From contig VZRR01007616.1 in assembly GCA_013398015.1 (NCBI GenBank), forward strand, positions 327 through 64,326: a stretch of 64,000 nt of DNA. The letters are read 5' to 3'. The notes under the pieces are model-generated. The model had not been told where the DNA came from. It saw only the letters and a list, made by a program, of their open reading frames with translations, and made no database searches. Positions within the stretch are counted from its first letter, which is position 1; every line of letters starts with the position of its first letter. A program made the translations under genes and the position numbers. Shown here one piece after another: positions 63,166-64,000 of the stretch. The stretch is from Oreocharis arfaki. Taxonomy: Eukaryota; Chordata; Aves; Passeriformes; Paramythiidae.

Positions 63166-64000
63166 GTAAGGGCACCCGACCGGGAGCCCCGTTTGTCTAG
63201 CGACTCTCCCCACCGCTGACTTCGGAGGGCGGCCCGCTTAGGGAGAGCCTGCCCGAGACACCGGCAGTGCCCGGAGAGCTTCGGGGAACCGGGCCCGGTG
63301 GGCTCCGAGGGTACAGCACTCCGGGTCGCCTCATTGCTACGGCTCAGCCCTCCTCTCCCCCGACGACGCGGAGCTGCTGCTGACACGGCAGTGCAGAGCC
63401 CCGGCGCGCTTGTTCGCGGTGTTCGGGCCAGAGAGGGAACTCTAGTTGCTGTCGGTGTTTCGGGTGACGCTACTGGCGCTGTGCTGCGTGTTCCTGACGC
63501 GCCGGGAGAAGTGGGGAAGGAAATGGGAACGGGCGGTCCCGAACCCAGTGACTCCCGCGCGCTCTCGGTCAGACGGCGGCGGCGGTGCGACCTGCGTTAT
63601 ACTGAAGTAGGTCTAGGGGGAACGTTGTGACTCTCAAAGCCAAAAGTGCCTCTCCAGGAATGTGGAAATAAATTATTCCTGCAAAAGGTGATCAACTAAC
63701 ATATTTGAAGGAAATGAGCTGCGTCCGTATGGAGCAGTTCTCTTGCCTTAGCAATCAGGACCGAGAAAGATAATTTAAAACTGAACAAAACCAAGTAGCT
63801 TTAAACATGAAATGTTACTGGGGGGTGCGGGGGGGTGGGGGGGAGAGTTTATNTAGCCGTTAAAATCATTCTGGTTCAAACTTTTGCCGTCTTTCCTTTC
63901 AAAAGTGAGAGTAACGATCATGGCAGAAGTCGGTTGATTCCATCAGCCTTAAACAAAGTTGTTGTATACTTGCAAAGTGATAAATGGGTGACACCCTTGG
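63166..64000 (+). other. LHX8: LHX8 intron 2 (incomplete)
   Basis: CpG-rich to about 63620, then AT-rich, with a G-rich low-complexity run at 63819-63846 and one ambiguous base at 63853. I looked for the next LIM 1 exon (expected to start VNDLCWH) and did not find it. Confidence 0.85.

Larger units (their letters stand above)
62500..63620. promoter_or_regulatory. LHX8: CpG island over LHX8 5' exons
   Basis: CpG-dense sequence covers the leader, both coding exons and the start of intron 2. It also holds CCACTTGA (62601-62608), the reverse complement of the NKX2-class site TCAAGTGG, about 105 bases before the start codon. Confidence 0.75.

Overview
The window looks like bird nuclear DNA. It holds two genes with short GT-AG introns, the 3' ends of several CR1 retrotransposons (the dominant avian LINE), GC-rich minisatellites, sharp CpG islands in otherwise AT-rich spacer, and no L1 or Alu-like repeats. 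There are no bacterial operons, no rRNA genes and no CRISPR array. The gene order TYW3 then LHX8, both on the plus strand, matches the order I know from human 1p31 (CRYZ-TYW3-LHX8-SLC44A5). The spacer here is about 57 kb, much shorter than the several hundred kb I recall for mammals.

Left end (1-5556): the complete coding region of TYW3, a wybutosine-pathway enzyme that modifies tRNA-Phe. It has six exons: 66-224, 796-876, 3829-3927, 4698-4769, 5031-5164 and 5352-5556. Together they give an uninterrupted 249-residue protein. The promoter is a CpG island with GC boxes at the left edge. A 46-bp minisatellite of five units begins inside exon 1 and copies the exon-1 splice donor five times.

Middle (5557-56790): mostly gene-free spacer. 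It contains a 25-bp GC-rich minisatellite (9361-9735) beside an orphan CpG island (about 9740-10260), a poly-T tract running into a 9-base assembly gap (12849-12857), three CR1 pieces, two ancient MIR-like SINE pieces and one tRNA-like SINE head. There is also an exon-like GC-rich block at 31441-31656. A pair of related 51-bp elements lies 20 kb apart (12486-12536 and 32604-32654) and carries NKX2-type half-sites. Most open reading frames here are short and resemble nothing I know.

Right end (56790-64000): about 7 kb of clustered CpG islands, typical of a developmental transcription-factor locus, leading into LHX8, a LIM-homeodomain regulator. Two coding exons are present (62713-62793 and 63007-63165), ending just after the first zinc-ligand pair of LIM domain 1. 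The rest of the gene lies beyond the window. Upstream are a TATA-like box inside a GATA-motif cluster, a G-rich tract and homeodomain palindromes. The two genes are not expected to work together: TYW3 is a housekeeping tRNA enzyme, while the spacer and CpG islands more probably serve LHX8 regulation.

The best candidates for new biology are the minisatellite-duplicated TYW3 splice donor, the paired NKX2-site elements, the orphan CpG island, and the stop-free 213-bp first LHX8 coding intron.
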